Positions 21,685 through 33,159 of a stretch of DNA of 64,000 nt are shown here, piece after piece; the stretch's first letter is position 1; each line of letters opens with the position of its first letter. The translations under genes were made by a program, and so were the position numbers. Under the pieces are notes generated by a model, which was given only the letters and a program-made list of their open reading frames with translations, ran no database searches and had not been told where the DNA came from. The stretch is taken from NCBI GenBank assembly GCA_025769875.1, contig JAGFNK010000117.1, forward strand, positions 59,049 to 123,048, given 5' to 3'. Source of the DNA: Russula earlei. Taxonomy: Eukaryota; Basidiomycota; Agaricomycetes; Russulales; Russulaceae.

Positions 21685-22927
21685 ATGCAGACCCGCTCAT
21701 CAATAAGTCCAGATTCCATTGAAGGGAGTCTAATCTCAGAAAGTAACAAGGCTATATGGACAACTGAAGAGGAAGCTGCATTTCTACTATTCCTTGTCAA
21801 GCAGAAACAAGAAGGAAACATGACCTCCAATGCCATGTTCAAGGACCATACCTTCAACCAAGCAGCCAATTTTATTAAGCCCATGCATGATAAGGGTCCT
21901 ATCAAGACTGGACCTATGTGCAAATCAAAATGGCAAAGGGTATGAAATTTTTTGGCTTTGCCATATCGCGCAGCTAACATCATCTACTACTAGATGAAGA
22001 AGGAGCAATTGGTAATCATTGCTCTCAGGAATGAGTCCAGGTTCGGGCACCTATGGACCGATGAGAATGGAATTGTTGTTCCACCTGAAATGGAATTGGT
22101 GTGGAGTGATCTAGTCAAGGTGCATACATTACATCTAATTTGTCAATGCCATCTGATCATTAGTAGAAACATCAAGAATACAACAAGTACAGGGATAAAG
22201 GCTGGCCGCATCACAGCATCATGAAATCTCTGATGCCATCGAGTGCAAAAGGCCAACATTCATATCGGGGCACACAGTCAACAGCCCATTTTACTCCCCC
22301 TCAGTCATCTGCGTCACTGTCCCCCAATCCCAATTTGTTTAAACATCAAAGTGAGGACTCCTTGTCATCTCTGGTACCAGATCACTCTTCCTCCTCATCC
22401 AGTGTCCTTCATTTCAAACGCAAAGTATCTCAGGTCAAGGATGTCACCTCCAAAACATCTTCCTCATTGACCAAAAAACTCAAGTCTGATTCCACAGCAT
22501 GCAGTCAACCATGGAGAGGTTTGCCGATAACTTCGACACAACCATGCATGCATTCATTGCTTTGTCCCCACCCCCAATGTCACTGGCGCTCCCCCCACTC
22601 CCAATGCCGCTGGCACTCCCCTCAAACCCAGCCCTGGCCAAACCTCTGGCCATGCATATGCTGCCTTCAAATGACATCATGACTATCTCGGCACTTCCTG
22701 AGATCACCCGTCAGTCACTGGCAATTCAACATCTTACCAAGGATATTGAACTGAAGGGTGAATGGCTCTCCATGGATGATGTTGTCCCTGTGATCAATAT
22801 CTTGGGATCTTGTGACATTGTGCACATAGACAGTTATATTGTGCTTATGACTAATGGGTCAGCATTGTCATGCAAGATTGCATGCAACTACATCAAGGAT
22901 CTATTGGAGAAGGCCAGGACGTCCTGA
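21685..22927 (+). pseudogene. H1 Myb/SANT-like DNA-binding protein
   Basis: Exons 21685-21939, 21994-22119 and from 22167, with the same splice sites as in H2. Exon 2 is 126 nt in both copies. The N-terminal trihelix/Myb-like region has IWTTEEEAAFLLFLV and CKSKWQR. A Ser/Pro-rich middle follows, and a conserved C-terminal domain (ITRQSLAIQHLTKDI to the end) is reached only in another frame, so there is a frameshift near 22490. In Harbinger elements this second protein helps the nuclease bind the transposon ends. Confidence 0.8.
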
Positions 22928-22959
22928 CTGTAGTTGTACTTCTACAGTAATCACCCATC

Positions 22960-24400
22960 ACATGCCTGTATCATAATTTGTTGAATGCCATGAAGTGTTT
23001 CCAATGGTGGACAGCCACAGGGTGACCAGAGAGGTTTCGCACAGTGATGAATCCTCCAATATATTTTCTGAAAACATGTGGACATGTGTCTGAACTAAAT
23101 ATCCGCTGCACGATCCTGAAGTGTTTTCTGATACTGCTCCCACATCTCACCTGCAATCCTGTCTCACCTGATATTTGCTTGCTCCCTCTCATAGTGCATC
23201 ACTACCCCTCTTCCCAGTTCACCAGCCACTTCATGATGACCCACCTGATGGTCTACCCTGTTGTCAAATATGTCAATGTCACTGTGATCATAATGGAAAA
23301 TAAAATTGTGAAGGGCTGCAAGTGCCGATAGGATGCGTGCTTGAATATCCATGTTATACTTAGGAGGGTACCAAAGGATTTTGAAACACCACTTGAGAAT
23401 CCCAAACATACACTCTATGATGTTGTGAGCTTGAGCATGGTGCAGATTGAATAATTCCTGGGGTGTGCATGGCCTAGGACAAGCATAAACATTAGTGAGA
23501 AGATGGGAAAGAAAGAGAGAACACACCATGTGCCAGCATGACCCCACTCAGATAGATGATATCATACACCTCAATAAGGAACAAGCAGTGTGTTTGATGA
23601 GGCAAAGCCTGCATCAGCAAGATAGTATTTCCCTCTTGGGATGGGGAAATTGGAATGATGCACATCATGAAAAAGAGTTGAGTCAGCGGTGGAGCCCTCC
23701 CAACCAGTCAAAAGATATGTGAAGCAGAGGTCAAATGAACAAGCAGCAAGGCAGTTCTGTGAGAGAACGCCGTTGCGGTCTCTTGTTGCATCGTGCTCTG
23801 CGGCAGTGGAGTAACAACTGATGGGGGTGCTGTCGATAGCACCCAGGGCATCCTTGAAAAAGGGAAAAAATTTGAGATTCCCTTGGATAAAGGAGTGAGG
23901 AGGGGAATTGGCATCAGGAAGCTGTACAAAGGTGGTGTAGAAAGGGGGGGTTGTGAGAACTCCAAGTATCTTTTTAAAATATCTGGATATCCATCAGAAG
24001 ATACATAGAAGGAAACCATGGTATATGTACTTTGAGACCGTGCTTGGTGACCACTGAAAACGCTCCCCAATATTTGTTGTTGACAGCCCAGTGGAAGTGG
24101 CATAGAGAAATATGGCAACCTGTTCTTCAATTCGGACATGCCGAGATGACGCAACACCAAAGTCACGGAGAGTCTGCTGGAGCTTGTGAAACACATGTTT
24201 ATGGACCCCAAGTTCATTCCAAATGCATTCTGGGTGGCTGGTGAGTAGTTCATGGACCTAGGCAAGACCAGTGAGGGCAGAGGTGTGATATGGAATAGGA
24301 GGAGAATGGGGTTTAAGTATTGACAGTATGGCCTGGAAGCCATAAAGGGCATAACCTGTAAAATATAAAATCATTAGAAGTTGTTGGCATCACTGTTTAC
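22960..24400 (-). pseudogene. H1 Harbinger DDE nuclease (HARBI1-like)
   Basis: Fragments in several frames match H2: SRHVRIEEQVAIFLYAT (about 24140), GAID followed by the first catalytic region (about 23840), GWEGSTADSTLF (about 23690) and AHNIIECMFGILKWCFKIL (about 23400) with the third acidic residue. Two in-frame TGA stops at 23562-23564 and 23571-23573 replace Arg codons CGG and CGA of H2. The catalytic acidic residues survive although the gene is dead. Confidence 0.82.
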
Positions 24401-24630
24401 CTGCTGCAGATACAGCCTCTCCTGATCAAGGTAATCAGCCATAGCATTGACCAGGGGACGGACAGGTGATGACTCGAAATCAGGGGGTAAAAAATCGGCA
24501 GTGACTCGGAGGGGCATAAAACATTTTTGGGTGCATCAGTCATTACAACGACAAATATGTGAATTACAGTTAACAGACAAAAACAACTGATATTAGTTAA
24601 TCATATGACATGTCACTGTCATCACACCTG

Positions 24631-26033
24631 TAGTCTTTGGAATTTTGCAAAAATGTGACACCCAAATCCGGACTGTCAGACTTTGTCAGCAGAGCGGTGC
24701 TTGAACATCTTTACAATTCAGAAAATCAATATAATTATTCAATGATAAGAAGTTGTCATACTTGAAATGGAAATTGTGGCATAATTGTGGCATACCAGAG
24801 GGTCAATGTTGCACCACATTCTTCCACTGCAATGATGCCCACCCTCCACATACCACTCCCTCGCACCTCCACCATCCTGCCAGCAACAGACATCATGTCC
24901 TTGCGATTGCGACAGGGATGCCCTCCCAACAAATTGGCACTACATGAAGGCTGAACGGCCCCGCCAACACCACTCCCTTGTTTCCTCCATCATCCTGCCA
25001 ACACACGCCATGTGACTGCGATCACCTTCATGCGTGCATTCTCCCAACAAACTGATGCACACGAGGGCCAAACAGTCCCGCCCAATGCCACTCCCCCACC
25101 TTCATCATTTTGCCTTCAATGCGTGCTGTGCCGTCACGCGCGTGCCCTCCCCACAAATCGAATGCACCACACAAAAGCTGAATGGCCCTGCCCAATGCCA
25201 CTCCCTTGCTGCCTCTATCACGCCAGCACATGCTGCACGATTGCGATCACCTTTGCAAGCGTGTTCTCCTGACAAACCGGTGAACCACAAAATGAAGGCC
25301 GAACAATCCCGCCTAACGCCACCCTCAATGTCACCAAGCGGTGTTCTGGCTTTCAGGTGCTTTCTTTCATTTCCCTTTCTTTTCTTCTTTTCTTTCTTTT
25401 TCTTTTCTTCATGTTTTCGCCTCTGGTCTAGGGTATGCAGGAGGGCCTGGTGGACCTCCGGAATCAGAACCATCGCAGCGCGCACGGCGGAGATGATGCT
25501 CTGCGTGCTGCAGCTGCTCCCCCAGTGCCTGCACACTCACCACACGCTCAGCCCTGCCACCATCATCCCGCCCACAATACACATTGCACGATTGCAATCG
25601 CCTTCGCGCATGCTCACCCACCTCTGACTTGATTTGTCATGCTTCTAGGCTTTTCTTTTCTTTCTTTTCTCTCTCTTTTTTTCTTTCCTTTCTATTAGCT
25701 ACTCAACTTTGGTCTATAAACATGTACCTTTGAGTAGGCTAGTCTACAATAAAAGAGCCTGAGTTTATCATTCTGAGTCCTGCACATGGTCCCTTGAACA
25801 GTAACAGCACCAGCCTTCTTGGCATCAAGTCAAGCCCTTAGATTAAGTTTAAATATTATTTGTTTTGTTGTACTTAACTCTTGAATACACCATTATGAAA
25901 CTTAAGAATTGTGTGTAATTATCATCTGTGTTTGAAAACAATTGCGGAGTTGATGGGAATTGCCTTGAGGAGCCAAGTTGGTGGGGCACCTGCCTTTTCT
26001 GGAGCATGACACTTTTTGCGAAAAGACATCAAC
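24631..26033. mobile_element. 1.4-kb non-autonomous insertion in H1
   Basis: The 9-mer TCACACCTG stands on both sides (24622-24630 and 26034-26042). The ends are imperfect inverted repeats (GTCTTTGG..TTTTGCAAAAA at the left, complement near 26000-26030 at the right). A 9-bp duplication would suit a Mutator-like or KDZ-type DNA transposon. The Harbinger repeat itself contains tandem 9-mers here, so the duplication is not certain. No transposase is encoded; the middle holds a tandem repeat. Confidence 0.55.
24854..25319 (+). repeat. Tandem repeat, four units of about 117 bp
   Basis: Units begin CACTCCC at 24854, 24971, 25089 and 25199, with a degenerate fifth start at 25320. Each carries GCGATCACC- or GCGATTGCG-like and GGC(C/T)GAAC(G/A)-like words in the same order. 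A decayed fragment of the unit appears again around 25510-25620. Pyrimidine-rich tracts follow near 25366-25410 and 25647-25700. Confidence 0.75.
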
Positions 26034-26547
26034 TCACACCTGTCACTCCTGTCACTCCCGGCTAATCCCGAAATTCAAGTTCCAAGTTCAAGTTTCAAGA
26101 AATCTCAGTTGCTGTATGGGGCCTAAGATTTCACCAATCTTAAATGTCACTCTTAGCAATAGAGTTGCTTGATATTGTTCAAGCACTAGACTTTGACTCC
26201 TTTGATATTATCTCAGGTAAAGTGAACGAAAGAGAAGAGAGGGGCCTCTGATTGCTTAGAGTTGTTACTTTGATAGAGAGAGAGAATTGTTGTTAATTCA
26301 AAGAGTAAGTTGAGCATAAGGCTCAACTCTCAATACACCAGAGTATTTATACTGTATCTCCATAATGGCTGATGCGATTTGTATGATGCTTGGGGAGCAC
26401 ATAGCTGGGAACCACTAGTATCCGAAAACAAAGACTACAATTAGAACATACCAGCAATGACTCATGCGTGAGTCATTCTTTCCTAGTATCTGTCATCAGT
26501 CCAGTAAGCAATCACTAAGCATCAGTCATCCTATCAGTCAGTGAATC

Positions 26548-27375
26548 TGTCAAGACATGTACTGCTGATCACTAAGGACTCAGGAGCAGGTGGGCAAAGG
26601 TTGGAACAGATGATACGCGGCGTAAACGGCATTGAACAAGAGGATGAGCCAAACGACTAGGAGATACCAGATGGAGGCTGGTATGTGTTGCAGAAGGCAG
26701 AGGCAAAGAGTAGAGGCCAGTGCAGCAAGGGGCTTTAAACAAGGCAGTTGTTGAAGAGTACCTTGAAGACAAGGGAGGACTTTAGACTGAGTGGTCGCAG
26801 GGGAGTACCCAGGAAGATGAGAGTATCACAAATGGACAGTCTGATGACTGCCATACTTCATTGGGGCTTATATACAGTGTACAGGGTCGATTACAAAGAA
26901 CTGGGACTATTCTAGACTCTTTGGTACCATCCAATAGGACTACAGAGGCATAAACTCGCTTGTGTCAAGTTTCAGGCTTACTGAGTGCATTACTGATCAT
27001 TGTGGAGTGATGACATCATTATGATGTCACTGTGGAGCGCTTAGTGAGCCTATGAGGTCACTGTGGAGTTGCTCAGTCAGCCATGATGTCATTGGAGCCT
27101 TGATGATGTCAGATGAGTTATGCAACAGTTTCTAAGAGTTTGTGCCGCTGTTTTGGGTTCCTGGTGGCTGGGTGACCATGTGGCTGCCACGCGATGATTA
27201 CCCGATTAGGAAACAGGTGCCTGGTCGTGTTATAGTGCCTTTGCAATAGTGATATCTTGCACTGCAGGAGGGATAGCCCAGAAAATGGAAGGGAGTTGGT
27301 AATGCAAAATGAGAGAGGTCTCTCTTGAGTGAAATAGGACCATCTACGGCCAGGACCTGGCCTTGGTTTGTAACA
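26548..27375 (-). mobile_element. Solo LTR of family B
   Basis: An 828-bp unit from TGTCAAGACATG to GGTTTGTAACA with a perfect duplication GAATC (26543-26547 and 27376-27380). Confidence 0.93.
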
Positions 27376-27458
27376 GAATCAGTAAGCAGACAGTAAGCAG
27401 AAATGAGTAATCAAGCATAGGTAAGCAAGCAAACATGAACGTGAGTCAAATCCTAACA

Positions 27459-28585
27459 TTGAGGGCTCTGAGGCAGACAGGTCCTGAGGCATAAACCAGT
27501 GAATTTTACAGGAGAACAAGCCTAAGGCTTGTTCTCTTCAACAGAACAGTTTATATACATGAAGATACTATATCAAATAGTATCCAGCAGGCAGACATGA
27601 GTCAACTAACAGGTGATCAAGGGTGGACATGATGAGGAGTTATTGTCAAGACACGTACTGCTGATCACAAAGGACTCAGGAGCAAGTGGGCATAGGTCGG
27701 AACAGATGGTATGCGGCATAAATGGTGTTGGACAAGAGGATGAGCCAAACAACTAGAAGGTACCAGATGGGGACTGGTATGTGTTGCAGGAGGCAGAGGT
27801 GAAGGTTGGAGGCCAGTGCAGCAAAGGGCTTTAGACAAGGCGGTTGTTGAAGAGTACCTTGAAGATGAGGGGAGGCTTTAGACTGAGCGGTCGCAGGAGA
27901 GTACCCAGGAAGATGAGAGTATCACAAATGGACAGTCTGATGACTGCCATGCTACATTGGGGCTTATATACTGTGTACAGGGTCGATTAGAAAGGGCAGG
28001 AACTATTCTAGACCCCTTGGTACTGTCCAATAGGACTACAGAGGCATAAACTTGCTTGTGTCAGGTTTCAGGCTTACTGAGCATATTACTGATCTTTGTG
28101 GAGCGATGACATCATTATGATGTCACTGTGGATCGCTTAGTGAGCCAGTGAAGTCATTGTGGAGTCGCTCAGTCAGCCATGATGTCATTGGAGCCTAGAT
28201 GACATCATATGAGTTATGCAACAGTTTATAGGAGTTTATGCTGCTGTTTTGGGTTCTTGGTGGCTGAGTGGCCATGTGGCTGCCACGCAATGATCACCTG
28301 ATTATGAAATGGGTGCCTGGTCATGTTATAGTGCCTTTGCAACAGCGATATCTTGCACTGCAGGAGGGATAGCCTAAGAAACAGAAGTGTGTTGGCAATG
28401 CAAAGTGAGAGAGGTCTCTCTTGAGTGAAATAGGACAATATATGGCCAGGATCTGGCCTTGGTTCGTAACAGTCATAGTAAGTGCAAGTCAAATCAAACA
28501 AGTCATAAAACACAAGGGAAACATGAGACATGTCTGGGTAGGCTATCCTGGTTGCTGGTCCAGTCTGAAGCACTGGTTCTGTGAC
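27459..28585 (-). mobile_element. Truncated family D LTR split by a B LTR
   Basis: D-family sequence with the AACAAGCCTAAGGCTTGTT inverted core near 27515-27535 and the end TTCTGTGACA at 28585. The outer third of the LTR on the left is missing or highly diverged. A B LTR is inserted at 27644-28471. Confidence 0.7.
27644..28471 (-). mobile_element. Solo LTR of family B
   Basis: An 828-bp unit from TGTCAAGACACGTACTGC to GGTTCGTAACA. Flanks GTTAT and GTCAT differ by one base, consistent with an aged duplication. Confidence 0.9.
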
Positions 28586-29173
28586 ATCTTCACTCTGTCA
28601 TTGTCAGGACAGTTCTGGCTAATATGCCCTGCTTTCTTGCAGATGAAGCATTTTCCTTCTGCTAGCAGTTTCTTCTTCTCCTCAGTCAGAGGAGGTCAAT
28701 GCTTAGTCCTTGCTGCATCAGTGCATACTGAGTCCACTTCCATAGCATTGGGGTCTCTTTGGTTTCACCTCTTCCCAAATTGTAGGGACTTCATGTGATT
28801 CTCCCTGGTGGTTAATGCTCCACATCCAGTTCCAATATTAGCTCTCATAAGCTGGTCTCTGGCTTGTTCCTCCCTAGCGGCATTGATCCATGCTTGCAGA
28901 TCATTGATGGGGGGAATGTCTCTGACTGGTCAATTGTAAATTTGTTCTATCAGTCAGGTGAGTAGTCCTGCTTTGTATGCTTCAACTGCTCTGGGTGAGT
29001 TCTGGTCCCATCCTGCTTTGTTGAGCAGAACTAGGAACTTGCTGGTGTAATCATCCAACAATGCTGCTTTAGACATTGATAACTGTTGCAGCTCCATGAA
29101 GGCATCTTCTGGCTCTGTGGTGTCTTTGAATTCTACATAGAAGTTGTCCACAAACTCCATTCAAAAGAGCATG
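28586..29173 (-). pseudogene. Ty3 Gag fragment with zinc knuckle
   Basis: Minus-strand capsid sequence (FVDNFYVEFKDTTEPEDAF, LLDDYTSKFLVLLNKAGW) leads to a knuckle CFICKKAGHISQNC (CX2CX4HX4C) close to 28620. It resembles the capsid of element C (DDYISTFEQLLNKTGW there) and not that of D, so it is from a C-related element. The left end is cut by a D LTR and the right end by an A LTR. Confidence 0.75.
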
Positions 29174-30133
29174 TGTCATGACTCACTGTTGAACAATCCA
29201 GTTCAAGAGCAAGGTAAGAGCTCAGAGACAAGTCAACTGAGTTCCAAGACAAAGTTGGTGAAGAGGATAGTCCAAACAAGTAGCAGATACCAGAGAGGAA
29301 CTGGTATGGGCTGTGAGAGGTGATCACAAAGAGAAAGGGCCAGGACATGCTAGATAGGGTGGTCCTAAATGAGTACCCTCGGTAATAGAGTGCTGCAAAT
29401 CAAATGGACAGTCTGAAGACTGTCCACTACTTTATTGAGCGCTTATATACTACAAGAGAACTGTTAAATAGGGAACAAGTCATAACCTTGTTATCAAGCT
29501 CAATTGATGGATGAGTAAGAAGTCAGAGTATGCTTACTGAGAATGCTCAGTCATGCTCAGTAAGCTGCTGAGTAAGAAGGCTCATATTGATGAGTAAGAG
29601 CCTTTACTGCCCATGTGTTCACTGCTTTAGTACATGTGCAAGCACCTGATTCATTTACTGTTAGTTAGTTTAGGGCTGGTCATTTGAGGACTTGTAGTTT
29701 GGTTCAGGGAATAGAGTTGTCCATAAGGCCCCTTATACAGTTCTATTAGGGTCCTTAGAGTCAACCCTAATACTTCTATTAAGGTCCTTAGTATTGCCTT
29801 ATAGTTTGTTCTAAGGTTATTAGAGTTAGTCTAATAACACATTGTAGGGCTTTTAGTATCTTGTTGGTGCCTCTTGTAGAGCACTTTGGGTCATCCTAAA
29901 GGGTCTTTAGGGAGGCTATAATACTGTCTTACATTGCTAAAAGGGTTGCCACTAAGTGGGGCTTGCTGTATGTTGATTGTGCCAAGAATCACTCACGTGA
30001 CAATGTGCATGCAATATTGTGGACACCTCTACTCACCCCTTTTGTCTGTGTGAACAGGGTGGCATCATAGAGGCTGAGTTTCCTCTAATAAGGAAGGGTC
30101 CTTCAAGGGCCCTCTGGGAAATGGTACATGACA
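29174..30133 (-). mobile_element. Family A LTR without matching flanks
   Basis: A 960-bp unit from TGTCATGACTCACTG to GTACATGACA. Flanks GCATG and TTCAG do not match, unlike four other A copies. The left neighbour is a Gag fragment and the right neighbour an unrelated sequence. CpG is strongly depleted. Confidence 0.85.
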
Positions 30134-30585
30134 TTCAGGACACGCTGTCAGGAAAGCACAGCATCACAGGCATCAGAGGGACCTTGTCTTATGTGGGTAG
30201 TCAAAGTAACAAAGGTTGCACTGTCATCAGGGAGGTGAGGGAAACTCAACAATTTGACCTCCCCTTCATTGATGACCACTGTGATCTGTTGACTCTGATA
30301 CAAAACTTGTGTAGCTGTAATCACCAGGAAGTTGGCTGTTCTGCAAACCAAGATATGGACTAGTTTTCCAGCCCTAGTGCATGCCCACACAAGTAGAAGA
30401 TGATTCTGCAAGGTGGGATGCACAAATGTGAGTGCACACCTTGCAATGACCACAAAATCTCAAGCAGAAAGAACAGGAAATTCACACTGGAGGTATTCAT
30501 GGGCAGCATTGAGTTGATGGATGGCAAAGCTGTCTTGGTATGCCAGCTAGATAGGACACAAGTGTGTCATTGAGTGGACTTTATG
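30134..30585 (-). other. Unrecognised coding-like fragment
   Basis: The minus strand is open for 101 codons from ATG at 30453 and continues in frame upstream toward 30580. The protein (VIARCALTFVHPTLQNHLLL, then NFLVITATQVLYQSQQITVV) looks globular, with no motif that I recognise. It sits between an A LTR and a D LTR and is probably a piece of a retrotransposon. Confidence 0.3.
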
Positions 30586-31075
30586 TGTCACAGGACCAGT
30601 ACCTTGGACCAGACCGGCAACCAGGCTAGCCTACCTGGACCAGACTCATGTTTACCTCACTTCTGATGACCTGTTATATGACTTGTGTGTACCATCACAT
30701 TCCAGCATGTTCTACCTCAATCACCTCACTTCCACCTCAAGGATGCTATTTGATATAGCATCCCAAATGTATATAAACCTGCCTGATAACAAGAACAAGC
30801 TTTAAGCTTGTTCTCCTGTGAAATATCACTGGATTAGCTTCAGGACTTGTAGGCTTGCAAGACATCAAGCAATTTGTCTGTAAACTCTTCCACTCATGAG
30901 TCTTCTCAGTGTGAAGACTTATTTATCATTTCCCCTCTCTGTGGAACATATCTGCCTTGGCATTATTGTCTCCAAGATCCCCAACATCCATGAAGACTTC
31001 ATGTCTCATTCAACTCTCTATGTTCATCTTGCGCATGAACTGATTTGTCAGTGACACTGCCCCCAGTCAGTGACA
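30586..31075 (+). mobile_element. Solo LTR of family D (sense)
   Basis: A 490-bp unit from TGTCACAGGACC to CAGTCAGTGACA, with the inverted core AACAAGCTTTAAGCTTGTT downstream of TATATAAACC. Flanks TTATG and GTATG share four of five bases. Confidence 0.85.
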
Positions 31076-31430
31076 GTATGCCATCATCAAGCCATACAAT
31101 GATGCAAGGTACAGGAGGATAAAAGGAGCTTTTTGTATGTCCCCACAGTGAGCTCTGACACCTCTCCCCCACTATGACATTTCCATATATAGTAACTTAC
31201 AAATATGTGGTCATGTGACAAATGTGGGCTGATAGTGAGGACCTACTATATTTTAGTACACAAAATTTCATCCTAAATAGTGTTTAAAAGTCCAGTCCAT
31301 TGGACTGAAAATGGACCACAGATTGAACCAGACTGGACCAATGGCAATTGAACTGTAGCTGTGTCAGCAGTATCTGTGGTGCATTTGTTTCATTCACACA
31401 TGCTCTCTCATCCCTCCTCCCCTCTCCTTG
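31076..31430. other. No gene recognised
   Basis: AT-rich sequence with short inverted words (GTCCAGTCCATTGGACTGAA at about 31290-31310). Nothing codes for a recognisable protein. Confidence 0.5.
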
Positions 31431-32790
31431 TTGTAATTTCCCCTTATTCGTCACTAACCCTTGTTTCTATTTTTACACACTACCCTCATCCCCTCAGTTA
31501 CCGTTTAACCCCTTTTTCTTGATTGACTCCTGTCATTTCACCTTATGTTTCATCTATTGTTTGATCTCCTTTTGCTATTGGCTTGATCCTATCTATTGTT
31601 CCGCATATAGTACTTGTTATGATCTACCCCCTTATAGGTTCATCACTAACCCCTTCTGTTATTGTTCACTTCTGTCACCCTCATCCCTTTGGTTACTGTT
31701 TCATCCCTTGATATTGATTGACAGCTGTCATTTCATCTTCTTGTGTTTCACCTGTCATTGATCCCCTTTTGCCATTGGCTTACTTTTAGCTATTGTTCTG
31801 CATATAGTACTGTACAGCCTTGCTATATACAGTATTTAAGTGCCTGTAGAAGCTGGGGAATGCCCCGAACTTAGCTTTGTCCCATTTCCTGTCACATCCC
31901 TTTGCCCTGTATCCTCTTTCTCAATCACAACTTGTGTTGTGCTGGCTTATACTCTGTTTGATCTGAGCTCATCACAAGGAACCCTTGTGTTCCTCCTTGT
32001 TATGATCTACCCCTCTTTCGGTTCATCCCTAACTACTTCTCTTATTGTTGTTCTTTACTTTCACCTCATCCCCTTGGTTACCATTTCATCCCTTGATGCT
32101 GATGGTCCCTTATTGTTTCACTTGTCATGTTTCACCTATTGTTTGAGCCCCTTCTGCTATTGGTTCACTACTATCTATTGTTCCACATAAGGTACTGTAC
32201 AGCCTTGCTAGATACAGTATTTAAGTGCCTGTAAAAGCTGGGGAATGCCCCAAGCTTAACTTTGTCCCATTTACTGTCGCATCCCTTGCCCTGTATACTC
32301 TCTCAAATCACAACTGCTTGTGCTGGCCTATACTCTGCTTGACCTGAGCACACCTCAAGGAACCCTTGTGTTCATCTTCCTCCTCTGCCTCTCTCTCATT
32401 TCCCTCCTCTTCTGTGAAACCAGAAGACTGACTCTGTCTGTGGGCTGAGTCATTGTCTGACTTAGTCTTGAGACACTAAACCTTTGATCCAGTCTCTCTG
32501 AGCTGGCCCCACTGAACTGAACCCTTGCACCAAGTCACAGGGACTTGGCCCCACTGAACCCTGACCTAACGCTCTAATGGCCACAATGCCATAACACTCC
32601 TCCTCCTCTGCTTCTCTCTCCTCACCCTCCTCTTCTGTGAAACCAGAAGATCGACTCTGTCTGTGGATTAGGTCATCCTTGACTTAGTCTTGAGACACTA
32701 AACCTCAGAACTGGTCTCTCTGAGCCAGTCCCCTTGAACCCCTGAACCAAATCACTGGGACTTGGCCCCACTGAACTGAGCTAACACTCC
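31430..32790 (+). mobile_element. Three stacked family C LTRs
   Basis: A truncated C LTR (about 31430-31614) is followed by a second one starting TGTTATGATCTACCCCC at 31615, into which a complete third (31998-32596, 599 bp) is inserted with a perfect CTCCT duplication (31993-31997 and 32597-32601). The second copy resumes to about 32790 and lacks its last bases. All are in sense orientation of element C. Confidence 0.82.
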
Positions 32791-32796
32791 TTCCCA

Positions 32797-33159
32797 CTAA
32801 ACCTCCCTCTATGGCCAACATGACTACCTCCCTGGACAAGCCTTCACCTCATTACCCATAGCAAGCCACATTCCTGACTCAGCTGGAATGGATTTGCATG
32901 TGTGGTATTTTGTTTTCATTTCTGTGGCTACTTTTTTTTATTTTTAGACCACCACTCAGTATGTCAGTTGTCTCCCATTCACTTATCCACTGTGTGCCCT
33001 GTGGCTCGCGCACTCAGGCTCCTATAACTCTATCCAACCCTCTACTATATGGATGCCCTCAAGTGCCTACTTGCATACTCCAGCATCATCATCATTAACT
33101 GTATCAACACCCACCCCAACTCTACTCTTCACAACTCAATATCCAAATCAGAGCCCCTC
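32797..33159. other. Unassigned host sequence of the A LTR insertion
   Basis: Ends in the duplication CCCTC next to the A LTR and so joins 34957 onward. It contains a TTTTTATTTTTAG stretch resembling a 3' splice site and a short Thr/Pro/Ser-rich plus-strand frame after it. No recognised product. Confidence 0.35.

Larger units (their letters stand above)
21428..26123. mobile_element. PIF/Harbinger DNA transposon H1 (decayed)
   Basis: Terminal inverted repeats start GGCCCCATAC, extend for roughly 165 bp and are flanked by TAA (21425-21427 and 26124-26126), the usual Harbinger target. Inside are a Myb/SANT-like gene on plus and a DDE nuclease on minus, convergent. Both have frameshifts or stops. 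A 1.4-kb insertion (24631-26033) splits the right inverted repeat. Confidence 0.9.
21393..27458. mobile_element. LTR-like unit E, split by Harbinger H1 and a B LTR
   Basis: The pieces 21393-21427, 26127-26547 and 27376-27458 join into one unit starting TGTTACAT and ending CCTAACA, after removal of H1 (duplication TAA) and the B LTR (duplication GAATC). It has a TATTTATACTGTA stretch and an inverted pair of TGACTCA sites (26456-26477). No flanking duplication supports the ends, and no internal region is known, so family status is tentative. Confidence 0.4.

Noticed and set aside
23708..24352. 214-codon minus-strand frame in H1
   Set aside because: It is out of frame with the nuclease; the true nuclease fragments lie in the neighbouring frames and match H2.
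24854..25319. CRISPR-like array
   Set aside because: Units are about 117 bp, degenerate and have no separate spacers; context is eukaryotic transposon DNA.
21388..27465. GAGGG duplication around LTR-like unit E
   Set aside because: GAGGG occurs at 21388-21392 and 27461-27465, but the right copy is two bases away from the CA end, so I do not count it as a target duplication.
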